The notes: generated by a model from the sequence alone, not told the origin. Counted from the first letter of the stretch, positions 1 to 8,621 are shown. The stretch is DNA of 30,590 bases from DATHVR01 sp035461175 (GCA_035461175.1 DATHVR010000161.1:1-30590); one strand, 5' to 3'. Numbers and translations are program-made.

Positions 1-106
1 TGGCGCGCAATTCTGTCGCGAAAGCCTGGCCCGTAACGAGCCTGGCGGCCAGGACGCATATGGGGGCAGCACCCCCACATGAATCCTCAGTGGGACTCTC
101 GCCCTC
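1..106. other. Leader of the integrase gene with two small inverted repeats
   Basis: No gene is supported here. Two short perfect inverted repeats are visible: 6-bp arms with a single central base at 41-53, and a 6-bp G/C stem (TGGGGG/CCCCCA) with a 5-base loop at 61-77. The second could fold in RNA but has no T-run, so it is not a convincing terminator. An in-frame ATG at 79 would place this stretch next to a start codon, but it has no Shine-Dalgarno sequence; the start at 121 is preferred. Confidence 0.35.
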
Positions 107-112
107 TACTCT
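107..112 (+). promoter_or_regulatory. -10 box of the integrase gene (leaderless type)
   Basis: TACTCT fits TAnnnT and ends 8 bases before the ATG at 121. This is the same geometry as at many other starts in the window and supports the shorter integrase reading. No good -35 box is visible. Confidence 0.45.
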
Positions 113-120
113 GGCGGATC

Positions 121-1110
121 ATGGCGGAGAACCTTGCCGAACTCGCCGAGCGCTGGCTCGCCTGGAAGAACACCTCCAAGCCCTCGCCCGCCACCATGCG
201 CGCCCGTCGGGCCGACCTGGCCGTCCTCGCCGAGGCGCTGGCGGGCAACCTCGGGCGGGAAGCGATGGACCATCCTGACCCCCTCGTCAGATGGCTCGGC
301 CCCCTGTCCCCCGCCGACCTCGACCCCGACAACGTCACCTCAGCCTTCGCCACCTACGCCACCGATCATGCTCCCGCCTCGATTCGACGCTGTCGCTCGA
401 CCTGGTCGGGCTTCTGTCACTGGCTCGTCGTCTATCGCCAGGTCCTCGAGACCAACCCGATCGAGTTCGTGGAACCACCCAAGGCTCCCCGGTGGCGTCC
501 CAAGCCGCTCTCGGAGGAGGACCTCGGGCGCATCGTCACCGCCGCCCAGACCCCCGGAGAGCGCACCCGACGCCCGTGGCCGGAACTGGAGCAGGTGCTG
601 TGTGCCCTGTTCGTCGGAGCCGGCCTGCGCGTGTCGGAGGTCATCGCGGTCCGGGTGGGCGACGTCCGCCGCTCCACGCATGAGCACACCAAGCTGTCCG
701 TGACGGGCAAGGGCGGCGTCACCCGCACCGTTCCGATTCCCCCCGAGGTGGTGGCGGTGATCGACCGGTACCTCGAGTCGCGGCGGGAACGGATCGGTCC
801 CCACCAGTCCACCGACCGTTTGGTGGTACGTCCCCGCGGCGGCACCCTCACCCCCAAGGTCATCGATCACCTGGTCCTGGGTTGGTTCCGGCGGGCCGGC
901 GTGGCCCCGCCCGCCGGTGCCCTCGCCCATTCGCTGCGCCACACCTACGCCACTCTTCTCGTCGAGCAATCGGGCTCGGTACCGGAGGTGCAACGCCTCC
1001 TGGGCCATTCGGATCTCGCCACCACCCAGGCCTACATCGACGTCGCCGCCCGGGGTGTGGAAGAGACGGCGATGTCCAACCCCGCCCGGCGGATGCTCGA
1101 GGAACAATGA
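121..1110 (+). CDS. Tyrosine recombinase (XerC/XerD-like integrase)
   Basis: A site-specific recombinase of 329 residues that cuts and rejoins DNA through a covalent tyrosine intermediate. The N-terminal part (about 1-105) looks like the helical SAM-like core-binding domain and the rest is the catalytic domain. The full catalytic set is present: Arg170 in GAGLRVSEV, Lys197 in TGKGG, His270 and Arg273 in HSLRH, His296 in LLGH and the nucleophile Tyr305. The start at 121 is chosen because a TACTCT -10 box lies 8 bases upstream; an in-frame ATG at 79 would add 14 residues. The length is close to chromosomal Xer proteins (about 300). No phage genes, excisionase or att repeats are nearby, so a housekeeping or solitary Xer-like role is as likely as a mobile-element integrase. 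Its stop overlaps the GNAT start (ATGA). Confidence 0.85.
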   Translation: MAENLAELAERWLAWKNTSKPSPATMRARRADLAVLAEALAGNLGREAMDHPDPLVRWLGPLSPADLDPDNVTSAFATYATDHAPASIRRCRSTWSGFCHWLVVYRQVLETNPIEFVEPPKAPRWRPKPLSEEDLGRIVTAAQTPGERTRRPWPELEQVLCALFVGAGLRVSEVIAVRVGDVRRSTHEHTKLSVTGKGGVTRTVPIPPEVVAVIDRYLESRRERIGPHQSTDRLVVRPRGGTLTPKVIDHLVLGWFRRAGVAPPAGALAHSLRHTYATLLVEQSGSVPEVQRLLGHSDLATTQAYIDVAARGVEETAMSNPARRMLEEQ

Positions 1111-1514
1111 TTCGGGACTTCCGCTCCGAGGACTCCGGAGCGGTGGTGGCATTGTGGACTTCTGCCGGCCTGACCCGCCCCTGGAACGACCCCTACCGCG
1201 AGATCGAGCACAAGCTGGGAGTGGCCGACGGTCTCTTCCTGGTGGTCGAGAACAACGGGAGCATCGTCGGCGCCGCCATGGGCGGCTACGACGGTCATCG
1301 AGGCTGGATCTACTCGGTCGCCGTCGACCCCGACCACCGGAGTCTGGGACTGGGGGCGGCGCTGGTTGACGAGCTCGAGCACCGGCTCGCCTCGATGGGG
1401 AGTGTCAAGGTCAACCTGCAGGTCAGAACCGACAATCTGGCGGTGATCGACTTCTACCAGCGGCTCGGCTACCAGGACGACCACGTCATCGGACTGGGCA
1501 AACTCCTCGCCTGA
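1107..1514 (+). CDS. GNAT acetyltransferase, YpeA-like
   Basis: A 135-residue single-domain GNAT N-acetyltransferase. It has the acetyl-CoA pyrophosphate-binding loop RSLGLGAA at about residues 76-83 and the C-terminal FYQRLGY element typical of the fold. The N-terminal pattern (RPWNDP, then MGGYDGHRGW) and the LQVRTDN stretch resemble the E. coli YpeA group. The substrate is unknown. The ATG at 1107 overlaps the integrase stop by four bases, so translation is probably coupled. A longer in-frame extension back to 882 lies entirely inside the integrase and is rejected. It converges on the SGNH gene with 21 bp between stops and no clear terminator. Confidence 0.85.
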   Translation: MIRDFRSEDSGAVVALWTSAGLTRPWNDPYREIEHKLGVADGLFLVVENNGSIVGAAMGGYDGHRGWIYSVAVDPDHRSLGLGAALVDELEHRLASMGSVKVNLQVRTDNLAVIDFYQRLGYQDDHVIGLGKLLA

Positions 1515-1535
1515 ACGTCCGGGCGGCATCCCCAT

Positions 1536-2561
1536 TCACTCGAGAGGCAGATCCCAGTCCTCGGCGATAACGCCGAAGGTGACCTCCGCCAGGCGGATCG
1601 CCCCGGCGGTGGTGAGATGGACCCCGTCGTCCAGACGCATGTCGACCAGGTCGCCGTTGGCGTCGGTCAGGTACTCGCTGTACCCGCCGTCGGGCCCCTG
1701 GAAGACCGACCACGACTCGACGAAGGTGACCCGGGGATGGTCGGCGGCCTCACTCTCATAGATCTCGTTGAGCAACTCGACGCGAGGACGGAATGTCTCC
1801 GAGCGCACGATCGGCATCCCCATCCAGTAGACCCAGTGTCCCGCCTCCTCTAGTTGGGTCATCACCCCGTCCACCCGGCTCCGGTACTCCTCCTCCCATT
1901 CGGGGGTGTCGAAGTCGATCCAGGAGCCGTCGGGCATGTAGATGGCCTGGGCATCGTTGCCGCCGAAGAACAGCACGAACACGTCGGGGTCGAGGTCGGC
2001 GCTCACGCCGCGCAGACGGGCCGGCCAATCGAGGAAGTCGGGCCGGCTCAATCCCGATTCGAACTCGTACACGAACTCCGAGTCCACCATCCCGCTGCGG
2101 GCAGCCCGATTGTCGAGCATCGGACCGAACTGGCCAACCATCGAGTCCCCACCGATGTACATCACCAACGGGTCGGCGGGGGTCACGGCGCGGCGAACGT
2201 CCGGCACCTCGGTCGTGGAGGTCGTCGCAGGCACGGTGGTCGAGGAGACGCCGGGGGCGACGGTGGTGACGGTGGTGGCCGGCGGGGCTTCGGCGGTGAT
2301 CTCGCCCCGTCCCAACAGTGAGTCGATCAGTTCTCGGGGCCGGTCGAGGAACAGGAAGTGGCTCACATCGGCAACCGGCTCCATCAGGGCGACGCCGACG
2401 GTCCGCTGCCATCCCTGCTCCTGGCGCTCGGCGGTGCGCAGGATGTCGGGGGCATTGAGGAGCAGACCCAGCAGCAGGGCGCCCACGATCACGATCAGGG
2501 CAACCCCGGCCGGAACCCGGCGGCGGTGCGTATCTGTGGGGTCGGGAATCTCGGTGCTCAT
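1536..2561 (-). CDS. Membrane-anchored SGNH/GDSL hydrolase (DUF459-like)
   Basis: A 341-residue protein with a short cytoplasmic N-terminus, one membrane segment (about 18-37), a Thr/Pro/Val-rich linker (about 92-120) and an extracytoplasmic SGNH esterase domain. The nucleophile is Ser140 in GGDSM, the block-III Asn is Asn202 in GGND, and the catalytic pair is Asp312 and His315 in DDGVH. Such enzymes act with MBOAT acyltransferases to move or remove O-acetyl groups on extracellular glycans. Here the gene starts 1 bp after the stop of an MBOAT gene, so the two form one transcription and translation unit. The partnership is supported by position and family knowledge; the target polymer (exopolysaccharide, peptidoglycan or arabinogalactan-like) cannot be read from the sequence. 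Confidence 0.85.
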   Translation of the reverse strand: MSTEIPDPTDTHRRRVPAGVALIVIVGALLLGLLLNAPDILRTAERQEQGWQRTVGVALMEPVADVSHFLFLDRPRELIDSLLGRGEITAEAPPATTVTTVAPGVSSTTVPATTSTTEVPDVRRAVTPADPLVMYIGGDSMVGQFGPMLDNRAARSGMVDSEFVYEFESGLSRPDFLDWPARLRGVSADLDPDVFVLFFGGNDAQAIYMPDGSWIDFDTPEWEEEYRSRVDGVMTQLEEAGHWVYWMGMPIVRSETFRPRVELLNEIYESEAADHPRVTFVESWSVFQGPDGGYSEYLTDANGDLVDMRLDDGVHLTTAGAIRLAEVTFGVIAEDWDLPLE

Positions 2562-2562
2562 G

Positions 2563-3972
2563 TCAGAACTGGAAATAGATGAACGGGGCGACGCCCTCGG
2601 GCCCGAATCCGTCGAGCACGAGCAGGAAGGCGGCCAGGGCGGCGGTCATGGCCACGGGGCGGAGGTGACTGAAGGCGGCCTGCATGCGGAGTCGCCAGTC
2701 GCCGGGTATGTACTGGACGGCGATTCCACCGGCGATCAGGACGAGGACCGTCGGCGTCACTGCCGGCGCCGGCCCCCAGTCGAAGAGGCGGCCGAGGATC
2801 TCGCCCACCCGGCTCATCGAGTCGGCCCGGAACAGGACCCACCCCAAGCACACCAGGTGGAAGGTGACGAAGCGACGGATACCCCGGCTGGCCGGGGTCT
2901 CGGCGCGGGCATACTCGGAGCTCTCCGTGCGCCATCGCTCCCAGGCGAGGAGCAAGCCGTGGAAGGCACCCCAGATCACGAAAGTCCACGCCGCCCCATG
3001 CCAAAGCCCGCCCAGGACCATGGTGAGGGCGAGATTGCGATAGGTCATGGCCCGAGACACCCGGTTTCCCCCCAGCGGGATATAGAGATAGTCGCGCAGC
3101 CAGCGGCTGAGAGTCATGTGCCAGCGACGCCAGAAGTCCTGGATGGAGACGGCGGCATAGGGCGAGTTGAAGTTGTCCGGGAACCTGAAACCCATCAGTA
3201 GCGCCACCCCGATGGCGATGTCGGTGTAACCGGAGAAGTCGGCGTATATCTGGACGGCGTACCCGTAGACCCCCACCAGGACTTCGAGGGCCGAGAACTG
3301 GGTGGGACTGGCGAATACCGGGTCGACGATCGCACCCGCCAGCGTATTGGCCACCACCACCTTCTTGAAAAGGCCCCCGGCGATCAACCCGAAGGCGCGG
3401 GTGGCGTCGACCCGACGGGGATTCTTGGGCGTGTCGATCTGGGGCATGAACTCGGACGACCGGACGATGGGGCCTGCCACCAGCTGGGGGAAAAAGGCGA
3501 GATAGACGGCGAAGTCGAGCAGAGGGGCGGGATGCTCTTTACCCCGATAGATGTCGATGACGTAGGACAGGGCCTGGAAGGTGAAGAAGGAGATCCCGAC
3601 CGGGAGGGTTATCTCGAGCAGCGGCAGGGGCAGGTCGATGCCGAGAGGGCGGAACAGGTTGATGAGAGAACTCACGAAGAACCCGTAGTACTTGAACCAG
3701 CCCAGCACGACCAGGTTGCCGGCCACCGCCACCATCACCGCCGTGCGTCTGGTCGCTTGATCGTCGCTGCGGGACATCCACTGTGCCGTCGCCTGGTTGA
3801 ACAGGGTCGAGGCCACGATCAGGAACACGAACCGCCAGTCCCAGGCGCCGTAAAAGAAATAGCTGGCGGCGAGCATGAACCACTTCCACTGCCGACGGTG
3901 GGGAAGCAGCAGCCAGTTGGCCGTGAGCACCACGACGAAGAAGAGGGCGAACTGGATGGTGGGAAAGAGCAC
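2563..3972 (-). CDS. MBOAT family O-acyltransferase (AlgI/DltB-like)
   Basis: A 469-residue polytopic membrane protein of the membrane-bound O-acyltransferase family, which passes acyl groups from a cytoplasmic donor across the membrane to an extracellular polymer. Visible hallmarks are YADFSGYTDIAIG (about 243-255), NFNSPY (267-272), DFWRRWH with His285, and GGLWHGAAW with the presumed catalytic His325. The N-terminus starts directly with a hydrophobic helix, as in AlgI. The start is a GTG at 3972 with no obvious Shine-Dalgarno sequence. No alginate polymerase or DltA/DltC genes are present, so neither alginate nor teichoic-acid acylation can be assumed. It is followed 1 bp later by the SGNH hydrolase, which probably completes the acyl transfer outside the cell. 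Confidence 0.9.
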   Translation of the reverse strand: MLFPTIQFALFFVVVLTANWLLLPHRRQWKWFMLAASYFFYGAWDWRFVFLIVASTLFNQATAQWMSRSDDQATRRTAVMVAVAGNLVVLGWFKYYGFFVSSLINLFRPLGIDLPLPLLEITLPVGISFFTFQALSYVIDIYRGKEHPAPLLDFAVYLAFFPQLVAGPIVRSSEFMPQIDTPKNPRRVDATRAFGLIAGGLFKKVVVANTLAGAIVDPVFASPTQFSALEVLVGVYGYAVQIYADFSGYTDIAIGVALLMGFRFPDNFNSPYAAVSIQDFWRRWHMTLSRWLRDYLYIPLGGNRVSRAMTYRNLALTMVLGGLWHGAAWTFVIWGAFHGLLLAWERWRTESSEYARAETPASRGIRRFVTFHLVCLGWVLFRADSMSRVGEILGRLFDWGPAPAVTPTVLVLIAGGIAVQYIPGDWRLRMQAAFSHLRPVAMTAALAAFLLVLDGFGPEGVAPFIYFQF

Positions 3973-4120
3973 GCAGGCGCCTGGACTCGGGATTCGGCCG
4001 CGATGCTACATACGCAGCGATGCAACCCTTGGGACCCTCTCCCCGTTAGGCTTTCCGCACGCCCCCGACCCACCTTCTGCACATTCCCCACTTCCCATCG
4101 GTGACCCACCAAACCCTGAG
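3973..4120. other. Divergent intergenic region between MBOAT and DUF4015 genes
   Basis: 148 bp separate two divergent envelope genes. A TAGCAT (TAnnnT) on the minus strand at 4003-4008 could serve the MBOAT gene, giving a leader of about 25 bases. A TAGGCT on the plus strand near 4046-4051 could serve the DUF4015 gene. Neither has a convincing -35 box, and neither gene shows the 7-base leaderless spacing seen elsewhere. Confidence 0.3.
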
Positions 4121-5752
4121 ATGACCCACCCCGAGACCGTCGCCGCCCCTTCCCGGGACCCCCGCCGCCGTCCCCGCTACCGGCTCACCCGGCGGGGCAA
4201 GGTGGTGTTCACGGTCCTGCCCGTCCTGATCCTGGCCGGGGTATGGGTGGCGACGGCCGACGAAGCCACCCTCACCGTCGACGGCATCGAGAACGACGCC
4301 ACGCTGGGGGCGGAGGCGTCCGATTCGACGGTGGTGGTGACGACCGATGCCCCGGCCGAGAACCTCACCGTGTCGCTCAACGGCGAGCCGGTGACGGTGG
4401 AGGCCAGCACCAACGGGACGTACACCGCCAGCATCGGGGGCCTGGCCGATGGAGATCACACCCTCTCGGTCGTGGTGGCGCAGGGGTTTCCCTTCGGGGC
4501 CTTGAAGGAGACCCGCCAGTTCTCGCTCGACACCACTCCCCCGACGGTCGACATACTTAGCCCTACCGTGCCGGTGCAGGTGGGCGAGGAGGTTGTGGTG
4601 ACGGCCCGCATCGACGATTCCGACGCCGCCGTCACGATCGACGGCGACACCGTCACACCCGGCGAAGACGGGACGGTGAGCCGGTCCTACCCCGAGCCCC
4701 CCGATGGCAGCGTGGTCATCGCCGCCACCGATCCCGTCGGCAACGCCACCGAGGCCGCAGTCTCGGTGGAACTCGCCCTGGCCGGTGCTCCGGGAGGACC
4801 CCCCATGTTCGGGGTCCATGCCAGTGGCTGGACATGGGCCACCCCCGAGCTCCGAGATCCGATCCTCGCGATGATCGACGAGGGCGTCATCAACACCGTC
4901 CAGCTCGACCTCAAGGACGAGGGCGGGGATATCTGGTACGACACCGGGGTGGCACTCGCCCACGATGTCGGCGCCATCACCGAGCTGTGGGACCTGGAGG
5001 AGGTGGTGGCGGACCTGCACGACCGCGGCGTGAGGGTGGTGGGTCGGATCGTGAACTTCCGCGATCCTCGACTTGCCACCTACGCCGTGGAGACGGGAAA
5101 CATGAGCTGGGTAATCCAGAACCCCGACGGGACTGCCTACGGCCAGTACGGCGGCTTCGCCAATCCCTTCGATCCCGATGTGCGCGAGTACAACATGGCT
5201 CTGGCTGAGGAGGCGGCCCGACTCGGCGTCGACGACATCATGTACGACTACGTCCGGCGCCCGGACACGCTGAGCGAACTCGTCTATCCGGGCCAGGATG
5301 GGTCGCCCGAGGATGCCATCATCAGTTTCCTCGACGAAAGCTACGACCGGGTGACCGGGGCCGGCGCCCGCCTGGCAGCCGCCGTATTCGGCATCGCCGC
5401 CACCAGGCCCGAGGAGGTGGCCCAGGACATCCCGCGCATGGCCGAAGTGGTCGACTACATCGCCCCGATGGTGTATCCCTCGCATTGGGGTCCGGGCGAG
5501 TATGGCGTCGACAATCCCAACGCCCAGCCTTATGACATCACGTTCCGCTCGCTGGAGGAGTTCGTGGAGATGACCAACGGCTCCAAGGCGTACATCGCCT
5601 CCTGGCTGCAGGACTTCTCCCTCGGCATCGACTACAACGAGGCCGAGGTGCGGGCCCAGATCCAGGCGTCCCGTGACGCCGGCGTCGACGACATCTTCCT
5701 CTGGGACGCCGCCACCACCTATACCCGGGCCGCCCTCGATCCCCTCGACTGA
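4121..5752 (+). CDS. Membrane-anchored DUF4015 glycoside-hydrolase-like protein with Ig-like domains
   Basis: A 543-residue protein. A basic N-terminus (residues 12-27) is followed by a single membrane segment (about 28-46), so it is probably a type II anchored or secreted protein. Two Ig-like beta domains follow (about 48-138 and 139-220, the second opening with the common DTTPPTVDILSP pattern). Residues 229-543 match the DUF4015 putative glycosyl hydrolase family, with a TIM-barrel-like series: GVHASGWT, QLDLKDEGG, VVGRIVNF, DDIMYDYVRRP, YIAPMVYPS and DIFLWDA. Asp or Glu residues in DLKDEGG and DDIMYDY are possible catalytic acids. The reading frame is open back to 3875, but the region before 4121 has no signal-like sequence. 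It may trim or bind cell-surface polysaccharide together with the divergent acylation pair; this is inference. Confidence 0.8.
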   Translation: MTHPETVAAPSRDPRRRPRYRLTRRGKVVFTVLPVLILAGVWVATADEATLTVDGIENDATLGAEASDSTVVVTTDAPAENLTVSLNGEPVTVEASTNGTYTASIGGLADGDHTLSVVVAQGFPFGALKETRQFSLDTTPPTVDILSPTVPVQVGEEVVVTARIDDSDAAVTIDGDTVTPGEDGTVSRSYPEPPDGSVVIAATDPVGNATEAAVSVELALAGAPGGPPMFGVHASGWTWATPELRDPILAMIDEGVINTVQLDLKDEGGDIWYDTGVALAHDVGAITELWDLEEVVADLHDRGVRVVGRIVNFRDPRLATYAVETGNMSWVIQNPDGTAYGQYGGFANPFDPDVREYNMALAEEAARLGVDDIMYDYVRRPDTLSELVYPGQDGSPEDAIISFLDESYDRVTGAGARLAAAVFGIAATRPEEVAQDIPRMAEVVDYIAPMVYPSHWGPGEYGVDNPNAQPYDITFRSLEEFVEMTNGSKAYIASWLQDFSLGIDYNEAEVRAQIQASRDAGVDDIFLWDAATTYTRAALDPLD

Positions 5753-5755
5753 AGG

Positions 5756-6778
5756 TCAGTCGACCGGGTAGGTCCAGTCATGGGGGTCATCGGTCCTCGC
5801 GACCTGGACGTCGACCAGAGCCTGGCGCAGGGCCCGGGTAGCGGGACCCACCCCGCCGTCACCCACCATCACCTCCTTGTCGTCGATGACCAGGGTCCCC
5901 ACCGGCGCCAGGATGGCGGCCGTCCCGGCCAGGGCCACCTCGCCCTCCCGGCACCACTCGACCAGGTCGTCCGTAGTCAGCGACCGCTCCTCGACCTGCA
6001 TGCCCCGGTCGGCAGCCAGCGACAACAGCGAGCCGCGGGTCACACCTTCGAGAAAGGAACCGTCGAGGGCCGGGGTGAGGACCCGGTCGGCCGAGAGCAG
6101 CAGGATGTTCGAGGCACCGGTCTCCTGCACATGTCCGCCGGGGGCGAACAGGACCTGGGCCACCCCGTGGCGCTTCCTCGCCTCCATCGTCGTCCCCAAT
6201 GCCATGGCGTAATTCGCCCCCGTCTTGACGGCTCCGAACTGGGGGGTGGTACGGGGTCGATTAGTTTCGACCGCGATGCGAAGCGGGGACATGCCCCCGG
6301 TGAAATAGTCGCCAACCGGGCTGGTGAGGATGAACAGGAGGGCCTCGCTCGTCGGTGAGCCGGCCGCACCGATGTTGGGGGCCGTCCCCACCAGCGTCGG
6401 CCGGATGTAGAGAGAACCGGGGGCATCGGGAACCATGTGCAGGTTCTCGTGCACCGTATCGATGATCATCTGTCGGAGCATCGTCTCGGGAGGAACCGGG
6501 AGACACAGCCGCTCGGCGCTGGAGCGGAGTCGGGAGACGTGACGATCGAGCCGGAAGATGCGCACCACGCCGTCGATCCCACGATGCGCCTTCAAGCCCT
6601 CGAAACAGGCGCTTCCGTAGTGGAGGACGTGAGCGGCCGGATGCATGCTCAGGGGGGCCACCGTTTCCAGCGTCGGTTCGTCCCATCCATCGTGGGCGAA
6701 TCGTGCTACCGCCATCATCTCCCCGAAGGCGGTGCCGAACGCGGGGATCTGGGTAGTGGCGGATGCAGGATCGTTCAT
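5756..6778 (-). CDS. ilvE: Branched-chain amino acid aminotransferase
   Basis: A 340-residue fold-type IV PLP aminotransferase that interconverts Leu, Ile and Val with their 2-oxo acids. Diagnostic stretches are HYGSACFEGLKAHR (about 53-66), SLYIRPTLVGTAPNIG (122-137), the PLP lysine Lys185 in FGAVKTGANY, Glu219 in QETGASNI, and SFLEGVTRGS (241-250). The length is typical of IlvE. The start at 6778 gives the usual N-terminus; the frame stays open upstream to 7519, but that stretch is antisense to the neighbouring hydrolase. A second in-frame ATG at 6817 is possible. No clear Shine-Dalgarno or -10 box is visible. Its 3' end lies 3 bp from the end of the convergent DUF4015 gene. Confidence 0.93.
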   Translation of the reverse strand: MNDPASATTQIPAFGTAFGEMMAVARFAHDGWDEPTLETVAPLSMHPAAHVLHYGSACFEGLKAHRGIDGVVRIFRLDRHVSRLRSSAERLCLPVPPETMLRQMIIDTVHENLHMVPDAPGSLYIRPTLVGTAPNIGAAGSPTSEALLFILTSPVGDYFTGGMSPLRIAVETNRPRTTPQFGAVKTGANYAMALGTTMEARKRHGVAQVLFAPGGHVQETGASNILLLSADRVLTPALDGSFLEGVTRGSLLSLAADRGMQVEERSLTTDDLVEWCREGEVALAGTAAILAPVGTLVIDDKEVMVGDGGVGPATRALRQALVDVQVARTDDPHDWTYPVD

Positions 6779-6826
6779 GGTCGGCACAGGATGCCATGCC
6801 GGGTCCCCTCGAGCCATTTCAACGGG

Positions 6827-6856
6827 TTGTTCACCGGGGCGTTGAGATGCCAGGAT
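6827..6856 (+). promoter_or_regulatory. Promoter of the alpha/beta hydrolase gene
   Basis: TTGTTC at 6827-6832 and CAGGAT at 6851-6856 are separated by 18 bp. The -10 box ends 6 bases before the GTG start at 6863. The A2 and T6 positions of the -10 are kept but the first T is not, so this is weaker than other sites in the window. Confidence 0.35.
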
Positions 6857-6862
6857 TCGCCT

Positions 6863-7828
6863 GTGCCCGACCTGATCGATCGTGCCGCCGGCGCCGGCCT
6901 GCGTTTCCCATCCCGCCACCAGGTCGTGTTCCCGGACGGTTGGGGAGATCGGGCGGCATTCGACCTCCTCACTCTGGTCGACGATCCAGTCGAGCCGGCG
7001 AGTCCCCTGTGGAGTGCTGGCTCCGGGGTAGCCGGTCTCCGGCTTCGTTCGGGATACTTCCCTTCCCCGCTCGAAATCTTGCCGGCCGGGTCGGCGGTCC
7101 CGGTGGAACTGGTCGAGCCGGCCGGGGGCACCGACCGGGTCGTTGCCCTGTTCCCCGCCTGGAATCAGGAGGGCTTCGACCAGCGCCGCGGCCTGGCCGA
7201 GGCCCTGGCCCGACAGGGGGTTGCGGTCGCCTTGCTCGAGATCCCTCTCTACGGCAGCCGCCGCCGGCCCGATGCAGTCGGCATGCCGATCAGGACCGTG
7301 GCCGACTTCATGGTCATGGGAGCCGGCGCCATCGTCGAGGCACAGGCCCTCCTGGGCGGGCTCCGAACCGAGTTTCCCCAAGTCGGCGTCGCCGGATTCT
7401 CGATGGGAGGCAATCTGGCCGCTCTCACCTCGGCCGTGGCTTCCTTCCCACTGGCGACTGCTCTCATGGCCGCTCCCCACACCCCCCGGGCCCCCTACCT
7501 GGAAGGAAACCTCAGCCACGCCATCCGCTGGGAAGCGTTGGGCGGGCCCGAATCCCGGCCCGAGCTGAGCGCCGCCCTGGGGGCGATCAGCGCCACCTCC
7601 TATCCGGCACGGTCACACCATCGAGACGCGGTGCTGGTCGGGGGCCGCAACGACGGATTCGTTCCCCCCAGCTCGATCGAAGAACTCGCCGCCCACTGGC
7701 AGGTGGAGGTGCGGTGGGTGCGGGGCGGCCACGGGGTGCTGTGGTGGCGCCGCCGGCACGAATTGGTCAGGGCAGTCCTCGATTCGTTCGTGGGCCTCAA
7801 CGAAGGTCGAGGATCTGAGCCTGGCTGA
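6863..7828 (+). CDS. Alpha/beta hydrolase (ABHD18/DUF2048-like)
   Basis: A 321-residue alpha/beta hydrolase. The nucleophile elbow is GFSMGG with Ser180; the likely acid is Asp264 in GGRNDGFVP and the likely base is His290 in RGGHGVLWW. The LRSGYFPSPLE stretch near residue 61 and the absence of a signal peptide fit the ABHD18-like group of cytoplasmic hydrolases. The substrate is unknown. The GTG start at 6863 is chosen because the frame before it lies over ilvE and a CAGGAT -10-like box sits 6 bases upstream. The 3' end overlaps the convergent thioesterase gene by 32 bp, so the last residues of both proteins share the same DNA. Confidence 0.75.
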   Translation: MPDLIDRAAGAGLRFPSRHQVVFPDGWGDRAAFDLLTLVDDPVEPASPLWSAGSGVAGLRLRSGYFPSPLEILPAGSAVPVELVEPAGGTDRVVALFPAWNQEGFDQRRGLAEALARQGVAVALLEIPLYGSRRRPDAVGMPIRTVADFMVMGAGAIVEAQALLGGLRTEFPQVGVAGFSMGGNLAALTSAVASFPLATALMAAPHTPRAPYLEGNLSHAIRWEALGGPESRPELSAALGAISATSYPARSHHRDAVLVGGRNDGFVPPSSIEELAAHWQVEVRWVRGGHGVLWWRRRHELVRAVLDSFVGLNEGRGSEPG

Positions 7829-8606
7829 TGTGGCCGACCCGACCGTCCCGGTCGTAAACGGCCGTCTCGGTCACGCCGATGCCGTGAGCACCCTGGTGGA
7901 CCTTGGACCGCATTCCGATCCACTCCCCTCGCGGCAGCCGGTAGACGTAAAGGGTGATGTCGGGATTGACGAACAGCCATTTGAGAGGATCTAGAGCCTG
8001 GGAGTTCCCGTTGGCCAGGTCGGCCATGACGGCCAGGCGCTGGAAGGCGGTCATCTCCTCCCCCGCCAGGAGGTCGCACTCGAGCCGGAACCACGAGTTG
8101 CCCGGAACCGCCCGCACGAACGAGTCTTCGACGCTGCGGATCTCGACGCCGTCGGTATGGAACCGGAGCAGATCGCCGTAGTCGCCGAAGACCCCCTTCC
8201 AGTCCAGCCGCTCCAGATCCTCGGGCGCAGGATGGGGAGGCTCGTCGTCGCCGGCGGTTCCCACCAGGTCCTCGGCTGGCAGATCGGTCGACCGCACCTT
8301 CAGTGCCCGGGCCCGGCCCACCTCCAGGCCTCCGGCATGCAATGAGGCATCCACCACCTGGATCCGCCGGCCATCGCGAACCAGTTCGGTGCTGATCGAC
8401 AGCGGGGCCAGGGGCACGGCCCGGAACAGGTCGACGGTGAAGCGGACCACCTGCATCGGAACCGCGGTCGGAACCATCTCGACCGCCCGCCCCAGGATCC
8501 CCGCCGGCGGCGATCCGTGCTGGGCGTCGTCGGTCCACCCACCGCGGGTGAGTTCGGTGGGATTGAGGGCATCGTTGTGCAGTTCGAACAGGGCGGCGGG
8601 CTTCAT
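7797..8606 (-). CDS. Acyl-CoA thioesterase-like protein, double hot-dog (TesB-like)
   Basis: A 269-residue protein with two hot-dog domains in tandem. The first (about 20-115) holds GGWTDDAQHGSPPAG, the usual substrate-helix region with HGSPPAG at 30-36. The second (about 150-265) holds WLFVNPDITLYVYR and GVTETAVYDRDGRVGHISQAQI, typical of the PF13622 thioesterase-like family. It probably hydrolyses fatty or modified acyl-CoA thioesters in the cytoplasm. The ATG at 8606 is preceded by TACGAT 9 bases upstream and no Shine-Dalgarno sequence. It overlaps the end of the convergent alpha/beta hydrolase by 32 bp. Confidence 0.82.
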   Translation of the reverse strand: MKPAALFELHNDALNPTELTRGGWTDDAQHGSPPAGILGRAVEMVPTAVPMQVVRFTVDLFRAVPLAPLSISTELVRDGRRIQVVDASLHAGGLEVGRARALKVRSTDLPAEDLVGTAGDDEPPHPAPEDLERLDWKGVFGDYGDLLRFHTDGVEIRSVEDSFVRAVPGNSWFRLECDLLAGEEMTAFQRLAVMADLANGNSQALDPLKWLFVNPDITLYVYRLPRGEWIGMRSKVHQGAHGIGVTETAVYDRDGRVGHISQAQILDLR

Positions 8607-8615
8607 GCGCCGACG

Positions 8616-8621
8616 ATCGTA
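8616..8621 (-). promoter_or_regulatory. -10 box of the thioesterase gene
   Basis: TACGAT on the minus strand, 9 bases before the ATG at 8606. It fits TAnnnT and would give a leaderless or nearly leaderless transcript. Confidence 0.45.

Noticed and set aside
340..1152. Minus-strand frame opposite the integrase
   Set aside because: All tyrosine-recombinase catalytic residues are on the plus strand; the minus frame is a high-GC shadow.
1..1514. Integrase as the edge of a phage or integrative element
   Set aside because: No att repeats, tRNA, excisionase or phage genes are nearby and the flanking genes are ordinary chromosomal genes, so a solitary Xer-like enzyme is at least as likely.
4046..5485. 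A 479-residue minus-strand frame opposite the DUF4015 gene
   Set aside because: The plus strand shows recognisable Ig-like and DUF4015 motifs and a membrane anchor. The minus frame is His/Gly/Val-rich without motifs.
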